Shown here: one piece after another, positions 54,508 through 62,920 of the stretch
How the letters are laid out: every line of letters starts with the position of its first letter
How positions within the stretch are numbered: position 1 is the stretch's first letter
Assembly: GCA_964514485.1 (NCBI GenBank)
Contig: CAZEWG010000004.1
Location: forward strand, 45,756-109,755
From: JAEZAA01 sp964514485
Lineage (GTDB): Bacteria; Pseudomonadota; Gammaproteobacteria; Pseudomonadales; Oleiphilaceae
Reading direction: 5' to 3'
Length of the DNA stretch: 64,000 nucleotides
Position numbers and translations under genes: made by a program
Notes under the pieces: generated by a model
Database searches by the model: none
The model's input: the letters and a program-made list of their open reading frames with translations, nothing else
What the model was told of the DNA's origin: nothing

Positions 54508-54708
54508 ATCACTTCTCCTGTCCAGACTAACTTCTCGTTATTTGAATTAGTTAATAAATATACTAAGCGTATAAATTTGCGGCGTAAGAATACCAGTTTC
54601 AAACTCCATGTTATAGCCACTATCTGGCAAAAAGCCGGCTCTTTTCACAGTACGTGACGTTAGTAAGTACATAAAAACAACAGATGGCCTCCTGATATCC
54701 ATCAAGCC

Positions 54709-55692
54709 ATGTTCACCGATACGGAGATCCTTGCCTTGCACCCTCAGACAATTCGACTGCCTTCCAACGATGGGCATCTCATCTTTGTTCGTCTCTGGCG
54801 CCCCCACCAAACCGAGATCAAAGGCGCCATTAAGATTGCCCATGGCATGGCAGAGCATAGCGGGCGCTATTCGGATCTGGCTCTTTACCTGGTACAAGCC
54901 GGATATGCGGTGATCGCACACGACCATCGCGGCCATGGCCAAAGCGCTTCACAGGGTCTGGTCGGACACTACGGGGACCAAAATGGCTGGGAACTCGTAA
55001 TCAACGATATGACAGCTGTCGCGGCCTTTGCCCGAACCGAATTCCCCCGGACCCCTCTGTTCGAGCTGGGCCACAGCATGGGGTCTTTTATCCTTCAGCA
55101 ATACTTGATCCGGGAGCAGCCGCGGATTGCCGGCGTGATTTTGTCGGGCTCCAGTTATGCCCATCCACTTAAATACCTTGCAGCACGCTCTATTGCCCGG
55201 TTTGAATGCAAACGCCAGGGGAAACACGACCGCAGCCGTCTTATCCGCCATTTGAGTTTTGGCAGCTTTAACAACCGATTCAAGCCGGCACGAACCCAGT
55301 TTGACTGGCTGTCCAGCGAGCCGGAACAGGTTGATGCCTATCTGAACGATCCGCTCTGCGGTTTCGACTGCACCAATCAGCTGTGGGTTGACTTGCTCGG
55401 CGGACTGACCGACATTTCACGTCCCGAAGCCCTGCGAAGACTTCCCAACGTCCCGATTTTCATTTTAGGGGGCGCGCTGGATCCCGTGGGCCAAGAGGGC
55501 GAAGGGCTGAAAAGGCTGGCAAAAATGCTGACGTCTACCGGCCACGACCAAGTTGAGCTAAAACTCTATCCAGAAGGTCGTCATGAAATGTTCAACGAGA
55601 AAAACCGGATGGAAGTGTTTCGTGACCTGTGTCACTGGCTGCAGCAGCAACAGGCCTCCACTAAAGAATTCAGCTCTGTCCACAGCGCATAA
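54709..55692 (+). CDS. Alpha/beta hydrolase, lysophospholipase/monoacylglycerol lipase type
   Basis: A 327-residue serine hydrolase. The nucleophile is Ser123 in ELGHSMGSF, the oxyanion motif is AHGMAEHSGRY (HGxxEHSxRY is typical of PldB and monoglyceride lipases), the acid lies in GGALDPVG, and the histidine is in EGRHEMFNE. No signal peptide or membrane helix is seen, so it is probably cytoplasmic. It diverges from fadD over about 200 bp and precedes a MaoC hydratase by 67 bp. This is the same order as in P. aeruginosa (from memory) and suggests a role in lipid turnover that feeds FadD. The exact substrate is unknown. Confidence 0.88.
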   Translation: MFTDTEILALHPQTIRLPSNDGHLIFVRLWRPHQTEIKGAIKIAHGMAEHSGRYSDLALYLVQAGYAVIAHDHRGHGQSASQGLVGHYGDQNGWELVINDMTAVAAFARTEFPRTPLFELGHSMGSFILQQYLIREQPRIAGVILSGSSYAHPLKYLAARSIARFECKRQGKHDRSRLIRHLSFGSFNNRFKPARTQFDWLSSEPEQVDAYLNDPLCGFDCTNQLWVDLLGGLTDISRPEALRRLPNVPIFILGGALDPVGQEGEGLKRLAKMLTSTGHDQVELKLYPEGRHEMFNEKNRMEVFRDLCHWLQQQQASTKEFSSVHSA

Positions 55693-55759
55693 TCCGAGAT
55701 TTATGCTATTCATTTAACTAATCATTTTCGAGATCAACCATTCCACGATAGGCCCGACT

Positions 55760-56239
55760 ATGGACGCACTGGAAAACCTCACCTATGACGAATTGCAAAT
55801 TGGCGATTCGGCAACCTACACCCGCACCCTGACAGAAGAAGAGCTCGTCTTGTTCGCCGCGGTATCCGGCGATGTGAACCCGGTTCACCTGGACTCCCAA
55901 TATGCCAGCCAAACCATCTTCAAAGAGCGAATTGCCCATGGCATGTGGTCGGGGGCCCTTATCTCCGCGGCATTAGCCACCATCATGCCCGGCCCCGGCA
56001 CCATTTATCTGGAACAAAGCTTAAGCTTCAAGCGACCGGTCAAGTTAAACGACACCCTGCAAGTGCGTATTACCGTGGCGGCCAAAGAGCCCAAAGGCCG
56101 GATTGTGATGGACTGTGAAATCATTAACCAGAATGAAGACGTGGTTGTGACTGGACAGGCAAAAGTGATTGCCCCCTCTGAGAAGGTGAAATTGGAGCGC
56201 CCCATTCTGCCCCAAATCAGCATTGGCGAATCTTCTTAA
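55760..56239 (+). CDS. MaoC-like (R)-specific enoyl-CoA hydratase
   Basis: A 159-residue hot-dog-fold hydratase. The catalytic Asp38 and His43 lie in AVSGDVNPVHLDSQYA, followed by FKERIAHGMWSGALIS. It hydrates trans-2-enoyl-CoA to (R)-3-hydroxyacyl-CoA, the link from beta-oxidation to polyhydroxyalkanoate and other (R)-hydroxy lipids. The closest match I recall is PhaJ1 of P. aeruginosa, which shares the start, the PGPGTIYL segment and the end LPQISIG. It lies after the alpha/beta hydrolase, probably on one transcript. Whether this organism makes PHA cannot be told from the window. Confidence 0.9.
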   Translation: MDALENLTYDELQIGDSATYTRTLTEEELVLFAAVSGDVNPVHLDSQYASQTIFKERIAHGMWSGALISAALATIMPGPGTIYLEQSLSFKRPVKLNDTLQVRITVAAKEPKGRIVMDCEIINQNEDVVVTGQAKVIAPSEKVKLERPILPQISIGESS

Positions 56240-56266
56240 CTCGTCTCAGCAGAACTCATTTAGAGC

Positions 56267-56290
56267 GGGAAAGGGCCTCTGCCCTTTCCC
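56267..56290. terminator. Hairpin between convergent hydratase and AgmX-like genes
   Basis: GGGAAAGGGC-CTCT-GCCCTTTCCC is a perfect 10-bp stem between the stops at 56239 and 56322. No T run is present, so confidence as a terminator is moderate. Confidence 0.55.
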
Positions 56291-56321
56291 CCGCCTCTCT
56301 GGTTAAGTTGCCGCTCTGCCC

Positions 56322-57302
56322 CTAGCCGGGCAAGAATCCAAGGGAGTAGGTGTAAACCCCTTCCGGCACGTCCTTCGCGCCAAAGTTAATCAGCTTGATA
56401 CGAGCCATCAACCGGCGCTCCAACTCAGCATCCTGCAACTCCGAAGAAACAATCTTGCAATTGGACACTACGCCGGCAGGCGTAATGGTCAGTTCGACAA
56501 GAACCGTTCCCTGCAGGGTCGGATTGGAACGCAGCGCCCGTTGATAGAGCGAGTAAAGCGCACTTCGGTTAGCATCAAACATCCGGCGAATTTCATCATC
56601 CGTGCGTTTTATCTCCATTTTGGCGGCGGCTTTTTTTACCCCTTGCCCGGCACTGCCAGTGCTTATTGGAGCATCCACACGTGTGGTGGCACGTCCTTCG
56701 AGGGCGACTTGTTCGCCCTTGGTGGTCAAGTTGAGATCGTCAACGCCACCGGAGGTGCCAATCGCCGCATTGGAGACCAAGCGTTCCTCAGTCCGTTGCG
56801 CCGGTTGATTTCCTTGATGGGCCTCCACCTTGTATCCCGAGGCAGCCGCAGCGTCACGCATGCCCGCCAATTGTTCATTCAAGGCCAACAAGCCTGAGCT
56901 CTTAGCCACTTCCCGGGCAGCCTCTACTTTATCCACCGGCTCTGGTTCCGGCTTGGGCTCCGGCGCGACCCGGGGCTCTTGCACCACCGGCTCGATGACC
57001 GGAGGCGCTACCTCTTCCGCAATCTCGGGCTCCTCCACCACCGGAGTTTCAGCCTCTTCAACAACGGGTATCTCAGGCTCAATCACCTCAGGCTGGGGCA
57101 AATCCAGTATCACCTGGGCCAGATAGGCCTCGGCGTCCTGTGTGGGCGCAACGACCCGTTCCGGCAACTGAATTACCGGAATAGCAATACCAATCATTAA
57201 GGCCAATGCTGCCAGTACCAGCAAAAGACGCCGGTACCGACGCGCTTCTACTGGGTCAACCGACCAAGGTAGCATTGAGTCATCCAAGTAGGCCTGTTGC
57301 AC
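56322..57302 (-). CDS. AgmX/PglI-type TonB-like energy transducer
   Basis: A 326-residue protein with a short cytoplasmic start, one membrane helix at about 25-48 (RLLLVLAALALMIGIAIPVIQ with its start and end trimmed), and a long periplasmic stretch rich in Pro, Glu and Val (about 70-130). Its C-terminal domain (about 235-326) contains GTVLVELTITPAGVVSNCKI, the AgmX/PglI C-terminal fold related to TonB. Like TonB it should carry motion from an ExbB-ExbD motor across the periplasm. It is the last gene of the operon, starting 1 bp after the preceding ExbD stop. In Myxococcus, AgmX/PglI-domain proteins (GltG, GltJ) belong to the gliding motor. The partner here is not known. Confidence 0.88.
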   Translation of the reverse strand: MQQAYLDDSMLPWSVDPVEARRYRRLLLVLAALALMIGIAIPVIQLPERVVAPTQDAEAYLAQVILDLPQPEVIEPEIPVVEEAETPVVEEPEIAEEVAPPVIEPVVQEPRVAPEPKPEPEPVDKVEAAREVAKSSGLLALNEQLAGMRDAAAASGYKVEAHQGNQPAQRTEERLVSNAAIGTSGGVDDLNLTTKGEQVALEGRATTRVDAPISTGSAGQGVKKAAAKMEIKRTDDEIRRMFDANRSALYSLYQRALRSNPTLQGTVLVELTITPAGVVSNCKIVSSELQDAELERRLMARIKLINFGAKDVPEGVYTYSLGFLPG

Positions 57303-57303
57303 T

Positions 57304-57816
57304 TTACACTCCGGGAATCGCTGTCGGGGTATCCAAGCTACGCGTTACCGCCAGGGAAATCAGTGGATAGCCTGCAGACACACAAGTGGCCATGATGGTT
57401 TTCAAAACCTGATAAGGCAGTTCTCGCTCAGCCATAATCGTGACTGGGTGGCCTTCTGCCTCAGTCATCGACACCTGCAATTCGCGTAGTTGATTGAGCT
57501 CCTGCTGCAAAGCCGTATGAATACCGCCTGCAGCCTGGCGGACCTCATCCAGTTTGGCCACTGCCTTCCCTGCCAGTAGAACCTCGTCGTTTGTGACCGT
57601 CAAAACCAGAGTTTCCTGAAGTTCCTGCTCGGAAATGGACTGCGGTAAGGCAACCGGAATGCTGGTTTGCATCACCTGGACATTAGTGCTGTTCACCATC
57701 AGGAAAAACACCAAAATGGTGAAGATGTCCATCAAGGACACCATGTTTAGCATGGCGACGGCTTTAGTGCGGCGCTGCCGTCTTTGTAAGCGACGGGCCT
57801 TCGGAGACTGCTTCAT
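57304..57816 (-). CDS. ExbD/TolR-family stator protein with the conserved aspartate
   Basis: A 170-residue single-span protein. After a basic N-terminus, the membrane helix reads MLNMVSLMDIFTILVFFLMVN, with Asp30 at the position of the proton-carrying aspartate of ExbD and TolR. The periplasmic domain has the usual ExbD beta-strand pattern (LVLTVTNDEVLLAGKAV) and MAERELPYQVLKTIMATC. Its start overlaps the stop of the other ExbD gene by 4 bp, and AgmX follows at once. It is the likely active ion-carrying subunit with the ExbB channel at 58348-59043. Confidence 0.9.
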   Translation of the reverse strand: MKQSPKARRLQRRQRRTKAVAMLNMVSLMDIFTILVFFLMVNSTNVQVMQTSIPVALPQSISEQELQETLVLTVTNDEVLLAGKAVAKLDEVRQAAGGIHTALQQELNQLRELQVSMTEAEGHPVTIMAERELPYQVLKTIMATCVSAGYPLISLAVTRSLDTPTAIPGV

Positions 57817-58319
57817 GTCCCCACCCCGGCCGTGACCGCCACAGGAGGCGCATCCGCAATGGCTATTTCCGGAAACAGTTCAGCATTAACCAGACTTCCA
57901 GCCACTACGGTCTTGTAGGAGCGGACCGAATCCATCACGGTCACCAACTGCTGATACGATGTGGTCATTGACGGCATAATCGTGACATTACGCTTATCCG
58001 GTAAACGTGCTTTTAGTTCACGCATGACCTGACTCAACAACTCATAATCAAATGTGCCGTCGGTCTGGGGAATGCTTTTAATGACCCCCCCCTGATTATC
58101 CGACACCTGGATCTGGTCTGGATGAATCACGACTTGTAATTGCAGCTCCGCACTGACCGTACTGACCGCCTCTCCCGTCGGGAAACGCAAATCCAGGATG
58201 CTGGTCTGAACAAACACCATATTGACCAGTAGCACTGGAACCAACACGATCATCAAATTCAAGAAAGCCGTGATATCAAGATCCGCGGAACCTTGAATCC
58301 GGCGATGACGGCGTCTCAT
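57813..58319 (-). CDS. ExbD/TolR-family protein lacking the membrane aspartate
   Basis: A 168-residue single-span protein. The start is the ATG at 58319 (MRRRHRRIQGSADLD), which removes the overlap with the ExbB stop and has GGAGG upstream; the longer open frame begins at 58403. The membrane segment is LDITAFLNLMIVLVPVLLVNM. Aligned with ExbD and TolR, the position of the proton-binding Asp is taken by Asn21. Aspartate 15 lies at the helix entrance instead. The periplasmic part is an ExbD domain (LQLQVVIHPDQIQVSDN). It probably pairs with the aspartate-bearing ExbD encoded next to it in one heteromeric stator. Confidence 0.88.
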   Translation of the reverse strand: MRRRHRRIQGSADLDITAFLNLMIVLVPVLLVNMVFVQTSILDLRFPTGEAVSTVSAELQLQVVIHPDQIQVSDNQGGVIKSIPQTDGTFDYELLSQVMRELKARLPDKRNVTIMPSMTTSYQQLVTVMDSVRSYKTVVAGSLVNAELFPEIAIADAPPVAVTAGVGT

Positions 58320-58347
58320 CTTCCTGCTGCCTCCGGCAATGTCCGCA

Positions 58348-59043
58348 CTATTGAGCCGCTGCAGGAGCAGCCTGGGCAGCCAGAGGTCGAGCAGCCGTGG
58401 CACCCGCTGAGGCCGGTACAGAGCCTTCGGTGACCAGGTTCATCAGCTTAATGCCAGCCATTTCGAAACTATCAACAATTTCGTTGGTTTTGGATTGCAG
58501 AATGGAGTGAAACAGAAGCAGAGGAATCGCTGAGATCAGACCAAAAGCCGTGGTGTTCATCGCTACCGAAATACTCTGAGACAGCAAGCTGGCCTTCTCG
58601 GCAGGGTCTGCACTGGCTACCGCCGTAAAGGCCGCAATCAAGCCGATAATCGTACCCAGCAGCCCCAGCAAGGTCGCTACGTTGGCCAGTGTTGCCAGAT
58701 ATTGGGTACGCTTCTCCAGCCGGGGCAGCACTTCCATCAGCCGCTCTTCCATAACGTACTCAATATCATCCTTTTTGTGACCAGCAACCAGACGACTCAA
58801 ACCCGATCCCAAAATTCCAGCAATTGCGGAATTAGAGCCATTGGCTTCCTTCAAGGCTTGACGGTATTCACGACGCCGGATCAGCGGCAGCAGGCGAGCA
58901 AACTCCTTGCTGTTGGCCTGCTTGACCGAGGTCAGGTAAATATATCGCTCCAGCGTAATGGCCAGGCCAAATACAAGCACCACAGCGATGGGGTACATAA
59001 ACACCCCGCCCTCTTGAAAAAACCGGACGATAGTCTCGAACAT
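58348..59043 (-). CDS. MotA/TolQ/ExbB proton channel family protein
   Basis: A 231-residue inner-membrane protein with three membrane helices (about 15-35, 115-140 and 160-185). The TolQ/ExbB core is visible as LANVATLLGLLGTIIGLIAAF and AMNTTAFGLISAIPLLLFHS. A cytoplasmic loop holds a charged helix (VMEERLMEVLPRLEKR). An Ala/Pro-rich tail ends the protein. It forms the pentameric channel around the ExbD pair and turns proton flow into motion. AAGGAG lies 9 nt before the ATG. Upstream comes a small periplasmic protein, downstream two ExbD genes and AgmX, so it is a dedicated motor rather than the cell's general TonB or Tol system. Confidence 0.93.
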   Translation of the reverse strand: MFETIVRFFQEGGVFMYPIAVVLVFGLAITLERYIYLTSVKQANSKEFARLLPLIRRREYRQALKEANGSNSAIAGILGSGLSRLVAGHKKDDIEYVMEERLMEVLPRLEKRTQYLATLANVATLLGLLGTIIGLIAAFTAVASADPAEKASLLSQSISVAMNTTAFGLISAIPLLLFHSILQSKTNEIVDSFEMAGIKLMNLVTEGSVPASAGATAARPLAAQAAPAAAQ

Positions 59044-59127
59044 TGGCAGCTAACTCCTTCCCAAATATTGAATACTGTTCTTATTGCTGGTGCTGCTTCA
59101 CCACCCACCTCAAGCAACCTTTTTTGG

Positions 59128-59412
59128 TTAAGGTTGATCGGACAAGACCCCCACCTTGAGATTCTGGCGAAAATAAAGACTTTGACGATAAAAATCACGC
59201 TCCAAGGGCTTAAAGCCTTCTTCCAGATCGGGAGCCGGCTCCTGCACTTGTAACTTTGGGCTCTGAGGAGGCTGCCAGGGCACGATATACAAGACCTTGG
59301 GCTGCTCCTCATGTAATTTGGTGTTGGTCTTGATGGCTCCGACCTGACGCTCCTGGCCCCACGCCAGCGAGGCCGCCAGTGCCAATGCGGCCAGCAGGAT
59401 GCTTCTGATCAT
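59128..59412 (-). CDS. Small periplasmic protein of the ExbB/AgmX operon, function unknown
   Basis: A 94-residue protein with a signal peptide (MIRSILLAALALAASLAWG, cleavage before QERQV). The mature 75 residues are Pro- and Gln-rich with no known motif: LYIVPWQPPQSPKLQVQEPAP, then a charged helix FKPLERDFYRQSLYFRQNL. It lies 9 bp from the TPR lipoprotein and 84 bp from the ExbB gene on the same strand, in a gene set that is otherwise entirely envelope proteins. It may be a periplasmic adaptor. No homologue comes to mind with confidence. Confidence 0.75.
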   Translation of the reverse strand: MIRSILLAALALAASLAWGQERQVGAIKTNTKLHEEQPKVLYIVPWQPPQSPKLQVQEPAPDLEEGFKPLERDFYRQSLYFRQNLKVGVLSDQP

Positions 59413-59421
59413 GTCGATCTC

Positions 59422-60117
59422 CTATCTTGAACGCCGCTTCAAATCCTGAATCCACTGCAGAACACGGGCATTTTGCGCCCCGGTCAGATCCTGATAACGC
59501 TCATAGTGATAAACCGCCTGGGTATAATCCCCCAGGTACAGGTCATAGAGAATACCCAGGTTATAGTGGATCTGTGGCAGCCCATCATTCGCCGCCAAAG
59601 CCTTTCGATAGGTCTCCAGCGCCTTGTTCAACTGCCCCTTTTGGCGATACAAAATCCCCAGCTGGTTCAACGCTTCGGGCTGCGAAGCATCGACTTCCAA
59701 CGCCTTTTGATACCACCCCATCGCCCGCTCAGAATCACCTTGCTGATCGGCGATAATACCCAGATTTACATAAGGTGTCGCCAAACCGGGATGAGCTTCC
59801 ACCAGCTCTTCAAGGATCACCCTGGCCGACTCGTACTCTCCCAGGGTCATCGCCTCAACCGCAGACTGGTACTTCTGCTGCACCTGTTCGGCGGGTACCG
59901 TCGGTGCAGTTCCCCTTTGCAAGTTACTGAACGTTTCGCACCCCGTTAAAGCCCCCAGCATCAGGATTAGGATCCAGGTCCGGGGCGAGCAGGGCTTTGT
60001 TTTCAAGGAACTTTTAGTCGTGGCGAACTCCACTTTTCCGGCGCGCCGCTCCAACTCCTGAGCCAGCGGCTCAAGCAGATAACCCAACAGTTTCTTAGCG
60101 AAGCTTGGAGACCACAT
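59422..60117 (-). CDS. TPR lipoprotein of the ExbB/AgmX operon
   Basis: About 231 residues. A hydrophobic stretch (TWILILMLGALTGC) ends in a good lipobox, and the mature protein would start at that cysteine (about residue 60 from the ATG at 60117). The rest is four or five TPR units (EYESARVILEELVEAHPGLATPYVNLGIIADQQGD split; LDVDA-type spacing of 34 residues). The start is unclear: ATG 60117 gives an unusually long n-region, GTG 60123 has AAGGA 8 nt upstream, and GTG 60033 gives a normal signal. It overlaps the preceding gene's stop by about 22 bp. It resembles in layout the Glt TPR lipoprotein GltE (AglT). Confidence 0.8.
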   Translation of the reverse strand: MWSPSFAKKLLGYLLEPLAQELERRAGKVEFATTKSSLKTKPCSPRTWILILMLGALTGCETFSNLQRGTAPTVPAEQVQQKYQSAVEAMTLGEYESARVILEELVEAHPGLATPYVNLGIIADQQGDSERAMGWYQKALEVDASQPEALNQLGILYRQKGQLNKALETYRKALAANDGLPQIHYNLGILYDLYLGDYTQAVYHYERYQDLTGAQNARVLQWIQDLKRRSR

Positions 60118-62920
60118 GTACACGTATCTCGTCCTTTTCATAACGGGCCGGGACCAGTTTGCTCAACGCCCGGTAGCTTTGCTGCACCCAACGGTCATAA
60201 ATCCCCTGCTTCGCCCGCGCCGTGTTCAGCTCATAAAACTCAATGGCTCTTTCCTCAAAAGGAAAAGCCTGCTCTTCCAAAAGAAGTTCATACTGCTCCA
60301 GCTCAAGCTCTGATAACCCTTCGGGGCGCGCAGAGCGAATCAAGTCCTGACTCAGCTGATGATAGACCTCGCCACTGAGGTGGGTTGCCGCGGTGGAGAA
60401 TTCACTGACACCGTAATCATTACTGCGTTTTAGCATGGCCATGGTTTGCTCCATGGCTTTCTGTTTTTTCGCCAGAGCACGATCCAGCGGCAACGTCAGC
60501 CGAATCGCATCAAACTCTTTTTTCAAATCTTCAGCCAGCAACCAGGAGGCCTCGGCCGCCAGATAACGCAACCGTTCACTCCCCGCTTTACCTGCTGTTT
60601 TCTCAAGCCCCACCAGCGCGTTCAAGGCCCGTTTGCGCTGAGCCGACTCGCGGCGCTCGGTGTAAATATCCACCAGTTTCCGATGAACTTCCGCGACTTG
60701 CTCCACCGGCTGGGGAAACTGTTTGACGTAATTTTCATAGGCGGCCGTCGCGTCTTTCGCCATTCCGGCATGTTCGAAAAGCTCCGCGGCCTGCAACAAG
60801 GCTTTACGGCGCCGTTCCGGCACGGGATCGGACTTGTAAATGGCTAACAGCTCTTTAGCCGCCATTTCTGGCTGCCGGTTCTGCTCATAGGCATAAATCA
60901 GATTTTCCTGAATCCCCTCGGCCAGCTCATGGCGCGGGAACTGGTTGCGGAAGGTGACCAGAACTTCAATGGCTTGCGGCCAAATTTTGGCTTCAAGCAA
61001 CTTCATTGCCGCATCATAGTGCGCTCTGGCTCGAATATCTGACTCGGGTGCCACATCCCCTACTCGTAACATCTGCTCGGCTGCCGCGAGAATATGATTC
61101 TGCGCCAGCAGCAATTCGCCTTGCTTATAAACCGAGACCGCCAGCTTTTCTTCAATCTCGGCCCGCAGCTGGCTCTGTCCTTGCCAGCGTGCTAACGCCT
61201 CCTTGAAAGAAGCCTCTGCCTCGTTATAGAAACCTAACTCGAATGCCGCATGGCCATGGGCCAGATAAGCACCCCGCAGGCTGGCCTGAGACTCCTGACC
61301 GGGCGAGTTGATGATGCGCCGACTGGTCTCCAAGGTCGCCTTGTAGTTGCCCAAAGCCAAATGCTCATTCGTGGCCAGCAACAGTAAACTGGCGACCCTC
61401 GAATCCTCCGGGAAGGTGTCGGCAAAACGAATCAATGCGGCTAGCCTGCGCTGACGCCATACCGCCTGACTTTTATCCGGTGCATTCTGAATCAGTCGTT
61501 CATAAGCCAGCACCGCGGCATAGGCCGCTTCATTTCTCTTGGCAAAGTCCGGAAACTGGTAAGCCGCCTGCTCATAGGCCCGGATCGCCGGCTCGAATCG
61601 TCCGGTGTTGTTCAGCGCCTCACCTAACAGAAAGTATTTCTCTGCCGACGCCTCTGCCCGGGGAAAGGTTTCCACATACTGGCTGAAATAACGGGCCGCA
61701 TGCTGATAGTTCGCGGCACCCCGACCTTCCTGCGCTCGACTGTAATAAAGCCGCCCAAGCTCATCCAGGTAGATTTTTAAATAGGGCAAGACCTCGGAAC
61801 GGGTTTCGTGAGTCTGGCGGCCCCAGTAGTCGCTCTGCGTTCCGAAAGCGTCAACAAAGCGCTCTTTTTCCTGCCACACCAACATTGGCGCCTCTCTCAT
61901 CTCCAGCGCGTCAATTCGACGCACCGAGAATCTGGCAGCCTGCGGATGGTAGGGGTAATGGGTGATAAACGCATCTGCCGTGGCCGCGGCGTCCTGATAT
62001 CTCAGAAGCGCCATGTAGTGCGCCATCAAACGCTCATACAACAGCTCTGCATATTGGTGGCGTTGCGCCTGATTCAGGAGCTCCGCCAGGGTTTTCGGGC
62101 CCTGATTATGGGCCAGTATCACCGCCATAATGCGCAGTGTGTCGTCTTGCAGTTCTTGATCGACACTACTCAGTTCAACCTGAGAGGCGCTCAGCTCATC
62201 CAATACGCTAAGGTACTGGGTCAAGGCCGCCTGGTATCGGCTTTGCTTGAACAATGCCCAGCCTAGCATGTATTGCGCCTGGCTCGCGAAGCCTTGCTGG
62301 CCCTGCTTTAATACCTGCTCATAGGATTTCTGTGCTTCCCCATAGCGCCCGAAACTGTACTGGAGCTCGGCGATACGGAACTGGGCTTCCGGCACATAGG
62401 GGGATTGAGGCGCCCGCGCAACCAGCTCCTGCAACCGTTTCAAGCTGGCTTCCAGCTCCCCTCTCATCTCGTGGGCATGGGCCAACTGATACAGCATCTG
62501 GTCATAGCCCTCACGGCGAGGGTTGCCCCGGAGCAGCTCCGTATAACTGTCGATAGCAATCTGCCAAAGCCCGGCATCCCGAAACTCTTCAACATCCTGA
62601 TCGCCAAGAAGGGCCTCCAGGTTGGCCAGTCGATGCAGGGCATCCACGCGAAACTGTGCGTCATTGGAGGTTTTGATCAGCTCGATATAGCGTCGGATCA
62701 CCTCCACCAAGGACACTCGCGGCATGGGCTTGGAGGAAAAATCAATATATGAGGGCTTGAGCTCACCCAGCGTCTGCAGATTGCCCTCATTCTGAGTAAT
62801 GTGAAACGGCTTGAGCTCAGCGGCCAAGACTGGTTGAAGCCCTGCCCCGGTCAGACCGGCCAACCCGGCAATGGCGACACTGGCCGCAATTCGGCGAATC
62901 AACCAAGCAGGAGACGTCAT
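60095..62920 (-). CDS. Large periplasmic TPR protein of the ExbB/AgmX operon
   Basis: A 941-residue protein with a twin-arginine-like but probably Sec signal (RRIAASVAIAGLAGLTGAGLQPVLAAE, cleavage near residue 33). The mature part is almost all helical TPR repeats from about 130 to 780 (QTKYE-type 34-residue units such as AYEQAAYQFPDFAKRNEAAYA). The last 150 residues look different and more charged. No catalytic motif is seen. Its start overlaps the upstream gene's stop by 4 bp. Large TPR proteins occur in the Myxococcus Glt set (GltD/AgnA), which suggests a periplasmic scaffold, but that is by analogy. Confidence 0.85.
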   Translation of the reverse strand: MTSPAWLIRRIAASVAIAGLAGLTGAGLQPVLAAELKPFHITQNEGNLQTLGELKPSYIDFSSKPMPRVSLVEVIRRYIELIKTSNDAQFRVDALHRLANLEALLGDQDVEEFRDAGLWQIAIDSYTELLRGNPRREGYDQMLYQLAHAHEMRGELEASLKRLQELVARAPQSPYVPEAQFRIAELQYSFGRYGEAQKSYEQVLKQGQQGFASQAQYMLGWALFKQSRYQAALTQYLSVLDELSASQVELSSVDQELQDDTLRIMAVILAHNQGPKTLAELLNQAQRHQYAELLYERLMAHYMALLRYQDAAATADAFITHYPYHPQAARFSVRRIDALEMREAPMLVWQEKERFVDAFGTQSDYWGRQTHETRSEVLPYLKIYLDELGRLYYSRAQEGRGAANYQHAARYFSQYVETFPRAEASAEKYFLLGEALNNTGRFEPAIRAYEQAAYQFPDFAKRNEAAYAAVLAYERLIQNAPDKSQAVWRQRRLAALIRFADTFPEDSRVASLLLLATNEHLALGNYKATLETSRRIINSPGQESQASLRGAYLAHGHAAFELGFYNEAEASFKEALARWQGQSQLRAEIEEKLAVSVYKQGELLLAQNHILAAAEQMLRVGDVAPESDIRARAHYDAAMKLLEAKIWPQAIEVLVTFRNQFPRHELAEGIQENLIYAYEQNRQPEMAAKELLAIYKSDPVPERRRKALLQAAELFEHAGMAKDATAAYENYVKQFPQPVEQVAEVHRKLVDIYTERRESAQRKRALNALVGLEKTAGKAGSERLRYLAAEASWLLAEDLKKEFDAIRLTLPLDRALAKKQKAMEQTMAMLKRSNDYGVSEFSTAATHLSGEVYHQLSQDLIRSARPEGLSELELEQYELLLEEQAFPFEERAIEFYELNTARAKQGIYDRWVQQSYRALSKLVPARYEKDEIRVHVVSKLR

